The notes below the pieces were generated by a model. It searched no databases. It had not been told where the DNA came from and saw only the letters and a list, made by a program, of their open reading frames with translations. Below are positions 35,227 through 47,673 of a stretch of DNA of 64,000 nucleotides, in pieces (position 1 is the stretch's first letter; every line of letters starts with the position of its first letter). The position numbers were made by a program, and so were the translations under genes. This DNA is from Coriaria nepalensis (lineage: Eukaryota; Streptophyta; Magnoliopsida; Cucurbitales; Coriariaceae). The stretch lies in contig CP114486.1 of assembly GCA_027186245.1 (NCBI GenBank), positions 5,671,501-5,735,500 of the forward strand. The letters are read 5' to 3'.

Positions 35227-37513
35227 TGTCCAAGGCACCTAGAGCTGGAAACCATAGATCAAATTCTTATCGATGCTTTATATTAACTATCTACTCAAAA
35301 TCCACCGCATTGAATGTGGAATACCCAAAATTCATTATATATATATACACGATCGGAAAACGGCAAAACAAAGCATAGATATAATAAAATTCAACATCAA
35401 ACTGCAGAAAAGACGAACAAATTCATTATCAAAATGCAGTCAATAAAATAAGTAGAATCGCAACAGAATTTCACTATCATATTTCAATTTCCAAAACATG
35501 GGAATCTAAATATTCTTGATAAGAAAAACTCATTCAACCATTTCTGGGTATCCAGGCAAGAATTCGATAAAAGAAAAAGGAGAAGATTACATCAGTCAAA
35601 CAGAAATGCAAAGAGAAAATTGAGGAAGGCGAAACTACTAACCTTTAGAATCCTCCCGTTAAGCAAAGTGTTGAACTCCCTCTCTCTACAAGTTATAAAA
35701 CTGATATAAGTTTACACTTATATAGGATTAAAAGCTGGAGAAAGTATCGTTCTTACTTCTTTCTGCTACTTCCTTTGTAAGATATTTTTTTTGGCCAAAA
35801 ACTTCCTTTATAAGTTAACTTGCAACTACCTTTATAAGTTAACTTGCAACTACCTTATTCCTTTTTTGAGTACTTTATTTGGACCGGATGTTCAAATGTT
35901 AATTGAGACTAAAATTTCGAAAAAGAAATTTTTTCATTTTTGTTTCTTAACACGAGAAGGAAGGAAAAGAAGAATCATTATTTTAAATTTTGATTTTTTG
36001 GATATAAATACTTTACGTAAAAGGCCGTCCGATTGGAATAAACTATCATCGGTGTCAATTTTCCGGCTAATGATACCGTGATTAAAAATTTTAATTCCAA
36101 AATTATTTTATTTATTTATTTATTTTTAATATTTAACCCAAATAAAAAGAAAAGAAAAAAAATTGAGAAAAGGAACAAGACAAGTGCTTCAACCAATGAG
36201 TCTGATAGAGCAAGTAAGTTTTATTTTCCTTTTGTATTTTCTTCATTTTTTTTTTGTGAATTTTCCAAATTTTTTGTACTATTCTCTTTTTTTATGAATA
36301 TTCTTCGTATGAATTTTTTTTCCTCCTTAAAATTTTTTTAAAATAACATATTTGATAAAAAATAAATCTAGAAACTAACTAGGTAAGTATTTACCTTTTT
36401 TCTAACACACATAGCTTTGATCTTTTTCCTTAGACTTCCAACGTTTAGGTGAATTTTACACTCTTCCCTAACCTTAGTACCATGCTTAGTCACCCTACTC
36501 TTCAATATTTCACAACACTTAGGCAATTTTTTCATTTTTGACTGACATTAAGATAACTTTCAGTTATCTTCCTCCCCAGAGCTTCCCAACACTTGGACGA
36601 ATTCTCGCATTATTGGTTGACCTTATGGTCATCCCCGTAATTTAGAATAGCACATCAGCAATTATGAATACTCGACTTGAGGCTAACCCAAATCTCTATT
36701 AATGGTCAGTACTTTTAAAATAAATAAGTTTAGAAAGGTTCGACTTGAACCATGAAAATTTAGAATGTATTTTTAAAAATCTTATGAAATTATTGTATTT
36801 TATCAATAGAGCTTATGAATAAATATAACTATACAATTATTCATATATATAATATTAGTATAGACATATTTTAATTATGTATAATTTTTATGAAAGTAAA
36901 ATTTTAAAAGAATTTAAATAATTTCGTATTTTTATTAAAGGACTCTTAATAAAATAATAATACTCTTATTAGTTTTATAATAAAATTATTTTCTTTTTAA
37001 GTATTTTAAATAATTATATAACTAAATAATTCCAGTATGTTACCAAAGAAGAAAAATATCGTTACCTATTTCAATGGCTGCTCGAAAGCTTTGGTGTTTT
37101 TCTAGATCGCACAAAATCATTCACGACATGGAGTTTCACAGACTAAGGCTGGAGAAGGTGAAATGAAGTTAGGGCACGATACTGGAAGGAAGGGCACGAT
37201 GCTGGAATTTATCCGATCAAAAAATGGACCACCTCTCAATTCCGTAGACTATTTCATATCTTACCGAACAAAGAGAGATAAAATAAATTTTATTTTCTGG
37301 ATTAATTACATACGAGTCGTAAAGGAATTATCCCATCTAGCTAATAACAGATCGGTCCAATTACGGGGAGAAAAAAAAAAGAAAAAAAAAAAGAAGAAAA
37401 GGAGCCGACTTGTCGTTTTCACAGAACACGTCATCATTTCCTCTGTAAACTCACCGTTGATTTCGTGATCACAATTCGCGCCAGCTGCTTTCATCATCAT
37501 CGTCGGCAACCGA
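35227..37513. other. SDE5 leader intron and divergent promoter region toward the TPR gene
   Basis: A leader intron of SDE5 is likely on the minus strand, with donor after AAAG at 35643 and acceptor (TTTCCAG) at 35246-35245, so transcription probably starts near or above 35690. A tandem 23-bp duplication containing TATAAGTTAACTTGCAACTACCTT occurs around 35808-35856. The rest is AT-rich to about 37050 with no conserved frame. A purine-rich run (A with a few G) is at 37370-37400. The final 100 bp holds the TPR gene leader. Confidence 0.5.
35808..35856. repeat. Short tandem duplication, about 23-bp unit
   Basis: The phrase TATAAGTTAACTTGCAACTA occurs twice in tandem here (first copy from 35810, second from 35833). 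It lies in the probable promoter or leader region of SDE5, upstream of the leader exon. Confidence 0.7.
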
Positions 37514-40199
37514 ATGAGAAGCCTGGTTTCTCGCTCCCCTACCGGCTTCCTCTATCTCCAGTTCCCCTCTCCGGGGTTTCGCTTTCACTCACTGCTACTT
37601 CCTCGAGAAAATTCAGTCAAATGTCTTCGCAATCGCAAACCCTACGAAGCTCACTCCGGCGGAGCTTCTTGTGCTTCCTCTGGTCAGGTGAGTTACGGTG
37701 GCTGGGACGATTTTGAACTCATCGGCGACTCGGAAGGTTCCTGTGAGTCGGATCAGTTTCGAAATTTTATGGTTTCTGTTGGCGTCAATGATAGAAAGCT
37801 AGTGTTAGTGTTTGTCTTAGGGTTTGTGTCTGCTCTAGCTATTTCAAGAGTTAGGGTTTCTTCCATTATAGTCTTCCCAGCTTCAATTTTAGTATTCGCT
37901 ATTGGATTTTCCTTTGGTTTTGTTCGAAGTGGAAGTACTGGAGAGCTGAGCGTAGGCGGAAATAATAAGAGAAAGGGAAAAGAGGAAATTTCTAGGGTTC
38001 AGACTGAGAAATTGAAGAATTTGGTGGAGTTATTTGAGGAATCTGATGCTCAAGTTAATAAATTAAAGTATGACATACAAAAAGCTATTGATTGTAGAGA
38101 AATCTCACTGGAGGATATGGAAAATTATGTTAAAGTTTTGGAATCAAAAAGTTTGTCAACTTTGAACTCTAGGAAAGTTTTAGATGCATTGATTGATAAT
38201 AATCTGGGAAGCTCTAGGCCGAGCAGAAAAAAGAAAGAGCTCGGTGAAGCTGGGTATAAGTTATTACAATCTGTTTGCAGCATGTTTGGAGAAAATTCGG
38301 CTAATTCTAAGCTTGGTAAAATGAAAAATATCTTAGAGCAAGAGACTGGGAAGAGTGGGTCCAAGACTGGGAATAGTGGGGCTGGGGATCAAAAGAAGAG
38401 AAATAGTAGTACAACAGCTGCTGTTGAAGAACTTGATATAAATGGAGGCGGCGGTAATAAGGTGAATGTGAATTTAGACTTTTCTGAGGACTTGTCAACA
38501 AAATATGTGCTTGAAAATACTGAATCAGAAACAAATATTTCTCAAGAAAATGGGAAAATGACCGAAAAGTTTATCGATAGTGATGAGTATAGGCACCAAT
38601 ACAAAAGGCATTACCATATATCTTCAAAGATGTTTCTTGATAATGAAACCGAGATGTGGCAGACCCATAATGATGGTAATCTGCTTGATTCTTCAGATTT
38701 TAGAATCAAATTGAGCAGTACGGAAGAAACAGAGGCATCTTTTCCACAAGAACAGATGTTCCGCAAATCCAGTAGAGCTTTTAAGTTTTCTGACAATTTT
38801 ATTAAAAGCGAAAATGGAGCTTATAAAACTAAAATCAATGAGTGTGAAGCTGCATCATCCTCTTCATCTTCAAGTGTTGATGATGATACAATATTCAGTA
38901 AATATCTTACTGAAGCCAATGATCTTTTGAAGCAAGCTAAGGAATTCATGAAGGGTAGAGATGAAGAAGACCGGACAGAGATCTTATTGTACCAGTCTGC
39001 CAAGTTATTGTCCAAAGCCATAGCTCTAAGGCCCATGAGTCTGCTCGCAGTTGGTCAATTGGGTAACACTTATCTTCTTCACGGAGAATTAAAATTAAGA
39101 ATTAGCCGCGAACTGAGAGCTCTACTATCATCAAATGATCTCCTAGTGGATGAAAAAGGGAGTGGAGTAATATTGAAGGGATTTAATGATCAAATTAGGA
39201 GTAAAGATGATGTACCTTCTGTACTCATTAATATATGCGAAGAGTGTGAAAAACTCCTCATGGAGGCAGGTAGAAAATACAGGCTAGCACTTTCTATTGA
39301 TGGAAGTGACGTGAGAGCACTATATAACTGGGGTCTTGCTCTCTCTTTCCGTGCTCAGTTGATCGCCGATATTGGACCTGTAAGTTTTATCCTTTTATAT
39401 ATTCCACCAAATTCATCGTTTAACACTCGTATTCAGGAAGACTGCAGTTTTGCCAGACTGTATTTTCATTTTCTGTTAGGTAAACTGAATTTCCATTGGA
39501 CTGGTAAATGGTATAAATTATCGTTTGCTGGACCTGTACTGAATATTTGAATATTAGACCCAAACCAACATTTCATACTGTGAACATGGAAGTGTTGACT
39601 TGTTCTGTTTGTTTAAACTTGAAACAAATTAGACATGGAACTTGGAAGATTCAAGAACATCATTTTAGGCTGATATCTTTAACAACAGTTAGTCAATTTT
39701 TATTTAGTGCTGTTTGTGTGAATGAGCCACTTTTCCTGAGTCTGATCCTGAGCTAATTATCATTTTTAAACTTTTAGGAAGCGGCTGTTGATGCAGACAA
39801 AGTCTTTCTGGCTGCGATTGATAAATTTGATGCTATGATGTCCAAAGGCAATATCTATGCACCTGATGGTATGTTTTTGGGGTTTGATGATACTTCAAAT
39901 TACTTAATTATCAACTGGGAAATAAACAATGTTCTCAGTAGTAAGTGAAAAGTGGAAAAGAAATGATAGTTTAACATTACTCGATATTTGGAATGTCTGA
40001 AAATGCAGCTTTGTTCAGATGGGCTGTGACATTACAGCAAAGATCACGGCTATGGTCGAGTAATAAGAAAGAAAAGGCAAATCTACTGCAACAGGCAAAG
40101 AGACTATATGAAGATGCCCTATCTATGGATTCTAACAATCGTCAAGTTAGAGAAGCCCTTTCTACCTGTATCTCAGAGCTAAATATCAGAAATTACTAA
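37514..40199 (+). CDS. Plant TPR-like protein with two N-terminal membrane helices
   Basis: I recognise the protein as a plant tetratricopeptide-repeat-like family but not a named gene. Exons: 37514-39379, 39778-39868, 40009-40199, in consistent phase, 715 residues. The first 50 residues are rich in Arg and Ser with few acids, as in a plastid or mitochondrial transit peptide. A hydrophobic pair (KLVLVFVLGFVSALAI and SIIVFPASILVFAIGFSFGFV) lies at about residues 95-137. A long, Lys/Asn/Ser-rich, poorly conserved middle follows. The C-terminal 230 residues carry helical TPR-type segments: AKLLSKAIALRPMSLLAVGQLGNTYLLHGELKL, YRLALSIDGSDVRALYNWGLALSFRAQL, and in exons 2-3 AVDADKVFLAAIDKFDAM and LFRWAVTLQQRSRLW...AKRLYEDALSMDS. 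A membrane-anchored organellar scaffold is my inference. The stop is at 40197-40199. Confidence 0.85.
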
Positions 40200-40908
40200 G
40201 AATTTTTCACGGTAAAAGGAATGAACAGAACGGGTGAAATAATCTGTTCATTGTTGGGGAAGAGTGAAAATTTTCCATTCAACGTATATATTTCATTCGT
40301 CGCTATATGTATCCTTAGCTGTAAAAAAGAGTTATACCGTTAAAGAATAGTTTGCGGATAATATCTGATTTGCCCAAAATGGCTCCACTTGGGTCGACTT
40401 TCTTTGTCCATTATTCAATTTGTACCAAAATATACCGTGCAGGGACGTGAGCCGGTTTCCGGGGTGGTTTTCTTTTTTTTTAAAAAAAAAAGTTTTATCC
40501 GAACTGACATGTCGGGTGGCTTGGGTTAAATCCAGCCGTTGTGTCGTTTTACACCAACTTACTGGTCGGTTTTGGGTCAGGTAGAGGGGTGGGTTCTTGT
40601 GTCCATTTATCCAGCCCTTGTAAGTAGTCACAAGTCCTAGTCGTTTGCCTGACGTCAATGGGCTTGGTAATTAGTCAAAGCCCAATTTTAGCCTTAGAAA
40701 AAACCCGAACTCTACTACAATACATGGGCCCTGCCCCATTTAATTTTCATATAGTTAAAAAGATCTAGCACAGGTGTCGTTGTTACAAAGAGCTAGGCGT
40801 TTAGGTAGAACAAAAAGATCTTCTGCAAAAACGGACCGGCCGGTGAGGTCATATCGCACCATTCACCGGCGAGAAATCAGAGGTAGGGCTTGAAATTGGA
40901 GAGCAAAT
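40200..40908. other. TPR gene 3' flank and U2AF65 promoter/leader
   Basis: The first part is the 3' UTR of the TPR gene. A GC-richer block at about 40440-40640 contains GGGTCGACTT, GGTCGG and GGGTTAAATCC phrases, again like a decayed transposon end; a 108-codon minus-strand frame across it is not convincing. The last 190 bp, including TGGGCCC near 40726, is the U2AF65 promoter and leader. Confidence 0.45.
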
Positions 40909-43900
40909 ATGTCCAACCATGATAGCTTACACGACGGAAATGGCAGAGAGGAAGCCTCTATGCGGAGGAAAAGTGGCTATCATGGCGGCTCTTCTCCTCG
41001 CGACGCCGTCCGTGGTCGAGACTCTTATCACAAGGTTTCTCCCTCGTTTTATCCGCCATTCTGTTTCTTTCATTGAATGCGAGTTTTTGAATTTTTGACT
41101 CTTACTGTGATTTGCTGGATTCGGCGGATAGGTGACGAATCAAGTGTATATACTCAACGTTGGTTGATCGTTTGTTTTATTTTCAGCTCCTTTTTATGAG
41201 ATTCTAACTTTCTTCCGTTATGGGGTAATGATTAGGGTTTCAGTTTACAATCCGGAGGATGTAAGTAGGTGACTAAGATAAAAGATATATATTTTTATCA
41301 GTATAGTACTGCATCCCTTTTTTTTTTCCTTCTATTTCATTCGTATAAACCCAGGAATGTTCTAATCACTAGCGGAAATGACACAGACATGTCTGCTGAG
41401 CCTTGATGAATCTAAAGTGGTGCAACGCACAAACAAATTGGTTATTTAATGATTAGATATTGTAAAGATATCGGTTTCATTAAAGTTTAGTAACCTAAAA
41501 GATTCCATACTGAGCAACTCTAGGAAGTAGGCAGTTATTTACTGTTATTTTCTGATGACATGCCAGTTTGTACATTTCCTAAATCTGAAATTTCTTTTGG
41601 GTACTGACTGACTGCCATTAAATCACTTCAGCATAATGACTATGGTTCCGAACGCGAATCTTCAAGGAATAGGGAGCGAGATAGGGACAGGGAAAGAGAA
41701 AAAGATCAAAACAACCATAACAAGGGCTACAAGGACAGAAGTAGCAGAAATGATAGAGGACATGACAACTATGACATCCACAAAAGCCGTGATTATGACA
41801 GGTTCTTTGTGTGTTCTTGTTGATTTAATTGCTGTATGTTGTGTCACATGTTTTTTTGGACAATTTACAAACCCCTGTGGTTCTGTTGAAGTGATATTTC
41901 CTTCCTAAAACTTGACAGGTTAAAATAACTTTGTGGTTTATCCACAGCTGTTTCTTTGCTGTTTATGATATTCCTTTCTTTTAGGCACCGCGATTATGGC
42001 CGTGATAGAGAGAGGAGTCATAAACGTCGATCCCCTTCTCCTTCAAGGGATAAATCTAGGAACCGATCTAGATCGCACTCCAGCTCTCCATCTCATTCAA
42101 AAAGGTAGGAAAAAGTCCTACAATTTTTAAGTGCGCTTTGAATTTTGGCTCTCAGTAATTGATCAAGAGTTAGGGCTAGGATTATTTTTAATTATTAGTT
42201 TCACAATCACGTTACACAAATGAAATTTGATAATCTCATTACATAGAATCTATCGATAGTGTGGATTTCATTATTAAATCTATTGATGAGGGACTGTACG
42301 GCTGTATGCTAATCCTCTATCTAACTGATATGTAGAGAAAGTTTGACTATAAATTAAATTGAGGGAAACTGATTAAATAAATATTGATAGACCAGCAAAA
42401 ATACAGAGAGAACCTGAAAAACTCTCTTTTGATGAATGTCAAAAACTGCCTTTTTACCTGTATTTCTTTTGTAAGCTGCGAGCTATACTCATATAATTTT
42501 TGTGATTCATTTTTTGTAATTCTGGCAGCAAGCGGACAAGTGGTTTTGACATGGGGCCAGCTGCTGCAACTGTTCTGCCTGGTGCAGCTGTTTCAGGTTC
42601 ACCTCTTTTTTCTTAATAATAATACTCTCATTGTTTAGTTTGTAATACAATGTTCTTTTTACTACAGAAATTGCCACTTATGCACTAATTTTTGTAATCA
42701 ACTGAGTATTATAATGATTGTTATTTTAAATCATATATCTTATGATTAAATGTGGAGACTGAGAACCATTGTATGTTGTTTGGCTGTTGTGTGTTGTTGT
42801 TTGTTTGTGGTTTGTGTTTTCGGATTGGTTACGAAGGCAATGTTGGGCTTCGTGTCCCGCTGTACTATCCAACGGCGTGAACTCTATAGAATTAATGATC
42901 GACGGAGAAACACTTGCAAATGCTGGATCTTGTTCACCTTCAACCGGCAACAGTTGCCATTTGGTAGACTTACAAATATTTACCTACCATCTACAGTGAG
43001 GAAATATCATTTCTTTCTTTAGGTTTTGATGATATCTATTAGGTATGAAATAGGTCATTTGTTTCTACTATTAGCAATATTTTCAGTGTAAAAGCTTCAT
43101 GCTGTAGTTGTAATTCTCAAATGTAGACGCTAGGAGTGTGTATCTTTTTGCTGTATAAACTTAACCATCTCTATCTATTTTCTCTCCTATGCTAACATTT
43201 CAGGACAATTTCCAGGTGCTTCTCAAGCAGTGTATGGAGCTGTGCAAAACATGTTACCATTCAATATGGGACAGGTGTCTTTTTTTTTTTTTTTTTTTTC
43301 TGAGTTACCAATTCACTAATTTTCTTCTCGGTGTTCATTTTTTTCCTCCATTAATTGTTTTATTTTTTATATTTATTTTTGTTTTTTCTTTCTGGAGTAA
43401 TTTTCTCATTACTTTATTATTATCCTTTTCATGTCGCAGTTGGGGACTCTTCCCCTTATACCGGCCCAAGCCATGACCCAGCAGGTAAAATTTATATTAT
43501 TAACTTACATATATATTCAGCACTTGTTTCGCTTAGCTCATGAAAATACACAATAAACATAACGGCTCGTTTGGTTCAATTCCCTAACCAGGAGTGGAAT
43601 CGTTTTGATTCTTAATCGGTTGTTTGGTTCCATTCTATGCTGCGCAGGGAATCGTTTTGATTCCACAGAAGGCTCAAATCAGGAATGACCCATTCCTTGC
43701 TGGACGGGTGGGAATGGTGAGGAATGGAAAAAAAAAAAAAAAGTCATAGCGGATTTTTTTTTTTTTGCCGAATTGATTCTTCAACCCCACAAACGGATTC
43801 TTTAAAATATTTTTAACTAATCAAGCAAATAAATTGAATAAAATGTGAATATTATTTCTCATTTTTCAGTTCAACCAAACAAACACTATCGATTTTTTTT

Positions 43901-46897
43901 TTGGCCAAACAAAAAACCGCTTTCAACTAACTTATTCTATTCCATTCTCATTCTCACCCAGGAATTGAACCAAACGAGCCCTGAGTGTGCTTCAAAAGTT
44001 GTTTTATGTCTATCTTAACTTGTCCAGCAATTTGTTTGGAAAAAAAAAAGGTTTTTATTAGTTATAAGTGTATAAGCAAATAAGGTGAATCGATTAGTAG
44101 TGTAGTGTAACAATTTATTGCCTTTACAGGCTACAAGGCATGCAAGGAGGGTATATGTTGGTGGGCTTCCTCCAGGGGCTAATGAACAGGTTTTTCTTTG
44201 TGCCAATTCCCAACCACAACCCCCCCTCCCCCTGCCCCTTTCTTTCTAGTTTCTCTATTTAGGTATAGCTGGCTTTCTTATTATTTGAACATCTCTGACA
44301 TTGACAAGAGGTTGGACTTTTTATGGTCATGATTAACAGGTTGACATAATTGCATGTGAATAGAACCCTCTCTTTCCCTCTCTCTCACACGCACAAATTA
44401 ACTGAATTCAAAATAAAAATGTACATGTTCTTTGTCCTAGTTGAATTGCCAATTGATCGTCACCTTTTTTTTTTTCAAACAGACAATTGCAACATTTTTT
44501 AGCCAGGTCATGGCTGCAATAGGGGGAAATTCTGCTGGTCCAGGTAATATATGTCCAGGTCATGTATCTTATGGTAGTCATGATTCAGTATTTGAGCTTG
44601 TAACACTTGTTAGACTGCTTTATTCTTGCGCTGTATAATATGGTTTGGAACTTATAGGTGACTCTGTAGTCAATGTGTACATTAATCATGAAAAGAAGTT
44701 TGCATTCGTGGAAATGAGAACTGTTGAAGAGGCGAGTAATGCTATGGCACTGGATGGGATTATATTCGAGGCATGCAACCTTAAACTCCTATTTTACATT
44801 TCACTGTTCTCATGACTGACGTTATGAATTATAGTCTAAAGTATAAATGATTGCCCATTAGAAGCAGGCAGGTCTAGTGAAGTCTTTGGAGCTCTATAAC
44901 TACGATATTTAATTAATTTATTTTTTTCTTGCACATAAGATTAGTGAAAATTTTGTAGTTCTATCTACTCCTCACCTGATGTACTTCAGCTAAAATGACA
45001 GGGGGTTGCTGTGAGGGTTAGAAGGCCTACAGACTACAACCCTGCATTAGCTGCAGCCCTTGGTCCTAGCCAACCAAATCCTCATCTAAATTTAACTGTT
45101 ATAGGGCTCACTCCTGGGTAAGTTACTTCATTATTGATTAAAGGGAAGATTTGTGTGAATAGGCATACAGTTATATATGCTAATGGGATTTGAATGAACA
45201 TTATCTAGTTTGTTAAATTTTTGTATTTGATTGCCAGAGTAATTGGTGGAGCAGAGGGACCTGATCGGATATTTGTGGGGGGGCTACCCTATCACTTCAC
45301 TGAAACACAGATAAGAGATTTGCTTCAGTCTTTTGGGTATGGTAATAGATAAAGGCATCCATTCTTTTCTACTTTTAACTGCTTCTTTGGTGTTTACCTT
45401 CTGTGAATGGATGTAGACCAACCAAACTATATAACTGTTCTGATTATACATTTGAATTATCGCAGACCTCTCCGGGGATTGGACATTGTTAAGGATAAAG
45501 ACACTGGAAACTCCAAGGGATATGGTTTCTGCATTTATCAGGTTGATAAAATCATATTCTGAAATATCTTGTTCTGGACAACTTGAACTAGTACATGGTT
45601 TTAAGTTGAGTTCAACTGCTATGATTGTATATGGCTTTCACTCTTTTGACTAGTGTTTGCTTATGAAAACTGGATAATATATTACTTCAGGATCCAACAG
45701 TGACAGACGTTGCTTGTGCAGCTCTTAATGGCTTGAAAATGGGTGATAAAACTCTAACTATGAGGCGTGCTACCGCAAGGTTGGTTTTTTATGTGGAAAT
45801 GGAGTTTTCTTTTTCTTTTTCCTGAGAAACAAGAGGAAAAAAAAAGGGGGGGATATAAGAGTATGGTGCTGAAGTAATTATTAGCTATGCGGCTGTTGCG
45901 ACTTTAAGTGAATTGTTGCTTACATGTTTGAATACTACGAGATCATAAATGTTTAATTACCTTAACATTGATGCAATTGAATTTTTCAGCAGTGGCCAGT
46001 CCCAATCAGAACAGGAAAATATCTTGGCCCATGTACAACAGCATATAGCTATACAGGTAGAACTAATTTTATCTACTCCGTAATTCCTTGACTATAAGTA
46101 TCGTTTTCTCTGTTTATAAACATTTCGTCATTGGTTCACAGAAAATGGCTTTACAAGCTGGCGGTGTAAATATTTCCGGACTGGGGATAGGGTCATTAGC
46201 AAATGAAACTCCGACCAAAGTCTTGTGCTTGACTGAGGTAGTAACAGCCTTTAATTTAAGGAGTTGTTTCCTTTTTTTTTTTTTCTCACTCTTAACAGTT
46301 GGACATACTTTAATTATATCCACATCTTATTATCAATCTTACAAGAATTTGTTGCTAACTACTAATATTCATGTATAATGAAGCTGATCACCCCTGGTCA
46401 GCTGAAGGATGATGAAGAATATGGTGAAATATTAGAAGATATGCAGGATGAATGCAGCAAATTTGGTATGCTCCTATGTCATTCCTTGCTCTAATTGCAA
46501 ATTTGGTATTCACCTTAGGAAGAGAGATGTTTTGTGTGATGTTAGTCAGTGTCTTTGCCCCTAGTAAAAGTACTCAAAACTTTGTTTACTTGAACTTAGG
46601 AATTTTGGTAAACGTTGTTATTCCCCGACCCAATGATGAAGCGGAAGAAGACATCCCAGGAATCGGAAAGGTATTTGGGTTAACTTTTTGGTGTTAAGCC
46701 TTCTCCCCCTCCCCTTTTTTTCTCTTTTTGGTAAATGCTGTTTGGTATCTGATTTGCAGGTGTTCTTAGAATATGCTGATACTACTGGCTGTGCTAATGC
46801 AAGGAATGCATTGAGTGGAAGAAAATTTGAAGGAAATTCAGTGAAAGCTGTTTACTATCCAGAAGACAAATACTATAGCAGAGACTACAGTGCATAA
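40909..46897 (+). CDS. U2AF65: U2AF large subunit (U2AF65) pre-mRNA splicing factor
   Basis: U2AF65 binds the polypyrimidine tract at 3' splice sites and recruits the U2 snRNP in the nucleus. Exons: 40909-41034, 41632-41801, 41985-42104, 42529-42596, 43204-43274, 43440-43484, 44130-44189, 44483-44543, 44658-44770, 45002-45117, 45238-45336, 45466-45541, 45691-45779, 45990-46056, 46142-46237, 46384-46465, 46600-46670, 46760-46897. Phases close and give 555 residues. Order: Arg/Ser and Arg/Asp-rich N-terminus (about 15-155), FDMGPAAATVLPGAAV linker, RRM1 (RRVYVGGLPP, KFAFVEMRTVEEA), RRM2 (RIFVGGLPYHFTETQIRDLL, GYGFCIYQD), UHM at the C-terminus (VLCLTEVVT, ILEDMQDECSKFG, KVFLEYAD, GRKFEGNSVKAVYYPEDKY). 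Exon 9 ends in GAG followed by GCATGC: a GC-AG intron. A 417-bp MITE lies in intron 6. Confidence 0.96.
42836..42999. other. GC-richer, coding-like patch inside U2AF65 intron 4
   Basis: Within an AT-rich intron, this 160-bp patch has balanced composition and an open frame (CPAVLSNGVNSIELMIDGET..), ending in CATCTACAG, which resembles a 3' splice site. It is not needed for the conserved U2AF65 frame. It may be a captured fragment of another gene or a transposon, or a cryptic exon. Confidence 0.3.
43564..43980. mobile_element. 417-bp MITE with 20-bp terminal inverted repeats in U2AF65 intron 6
   Basis: The left end GGCTCGTTTGGTTCAATTCC is exactly inverted at the right end (GGAATTGAACCAAACGAGCC). 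The interior is non-coding, with A and T runs. GGCTCGTTTGGT termini are of the kind seen in plant hAT- or Harbinger-like MITEs. I did not find a clear target-site duplication in the flanks. It sits between exons 6 and 7 (43484 and 44130) and does not disturb a splice site. Confidence 0.88.
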
Positions 46898-47673
46898 TTT
46901 TGTTTTTTCTCCTCGTCTTGTTACACTGTATAGATGAGGCGGTTTTAATTGCTGTAATGATAATATATATATATATATATATATACATATATGCCGGCAA
47001 ACAGAACAAATGTTAAGACTAAGTTGTAATTTACTAATTTTAAAGACCAAAGGTTAATCTAATGAACAAATCTATTAAGTATTGAAAGTTACTTTCTGCC
47101 TTCTATTTAAACTTTAGAAGGCTCTGATTTGCCTTCTATATGAGGCTAGGACTTATGGGCACTTGATCTCTGATTGTAAGTGAATCATTTTCTTTCTCCA
47201 ATTGCAAGTTGTATAAGACGCCTATGTAACAAAGGATGATAGTTGAAACAAGATCTTTAAATTTCACCCAAGAAACCCGCAATGAACTTCGTACCAGTGA
47301 CATAATTTTAAACTAGAAGTTATTATACTAGAATATATTGTATAATTCTGAAATACGTATTAATACTTTAACAGATATATATATATATATATATTAAGGA
47401 TAAATTAAGGATGGAGATGAGAGAAATCCACCGAGATTTATAAAATAAAAATACATTTAACTGAAGTTCTGAAGCCCGGAACATAAGCAATGCAGAATTC
47501 AGTAATCGGATGAGCTGTTCGAGATTAAATTTTGGTTCCTCTTGCTAAGCTAATCATAATCCCTGGATGATTAGGCACATCGGAGGTCGCTTTCCAAGGG
47601 GTGTATCTATCTGAAGATCGCAAGTGAAATAAGCATCTACTAGAAAACCAGGCCTAAGCTACTGCTGAGGTAT
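46898..47673. other. Converging 3' flanks of U2AF65 and TRAPPC13
   Basis: This 776-bp stretch holds two 3' UTRs. Two AT microsatellites lie at about 46961-46985 and 47372-47392. No other structure was seen. Confidence 0.6.

Noticed and set aside
36078..36341. 87-codon plus-strand frame rich in Phe and Lys
   Set aside because: Arises from A and T homopolymer runs in intergenic DNA; no conserved pattern.
40332..40658. 108-codon minus-strand frame near U2AF65
   Set aside because: No domain; covers the 3' flank of the TPR gene and transposon-like DNA.
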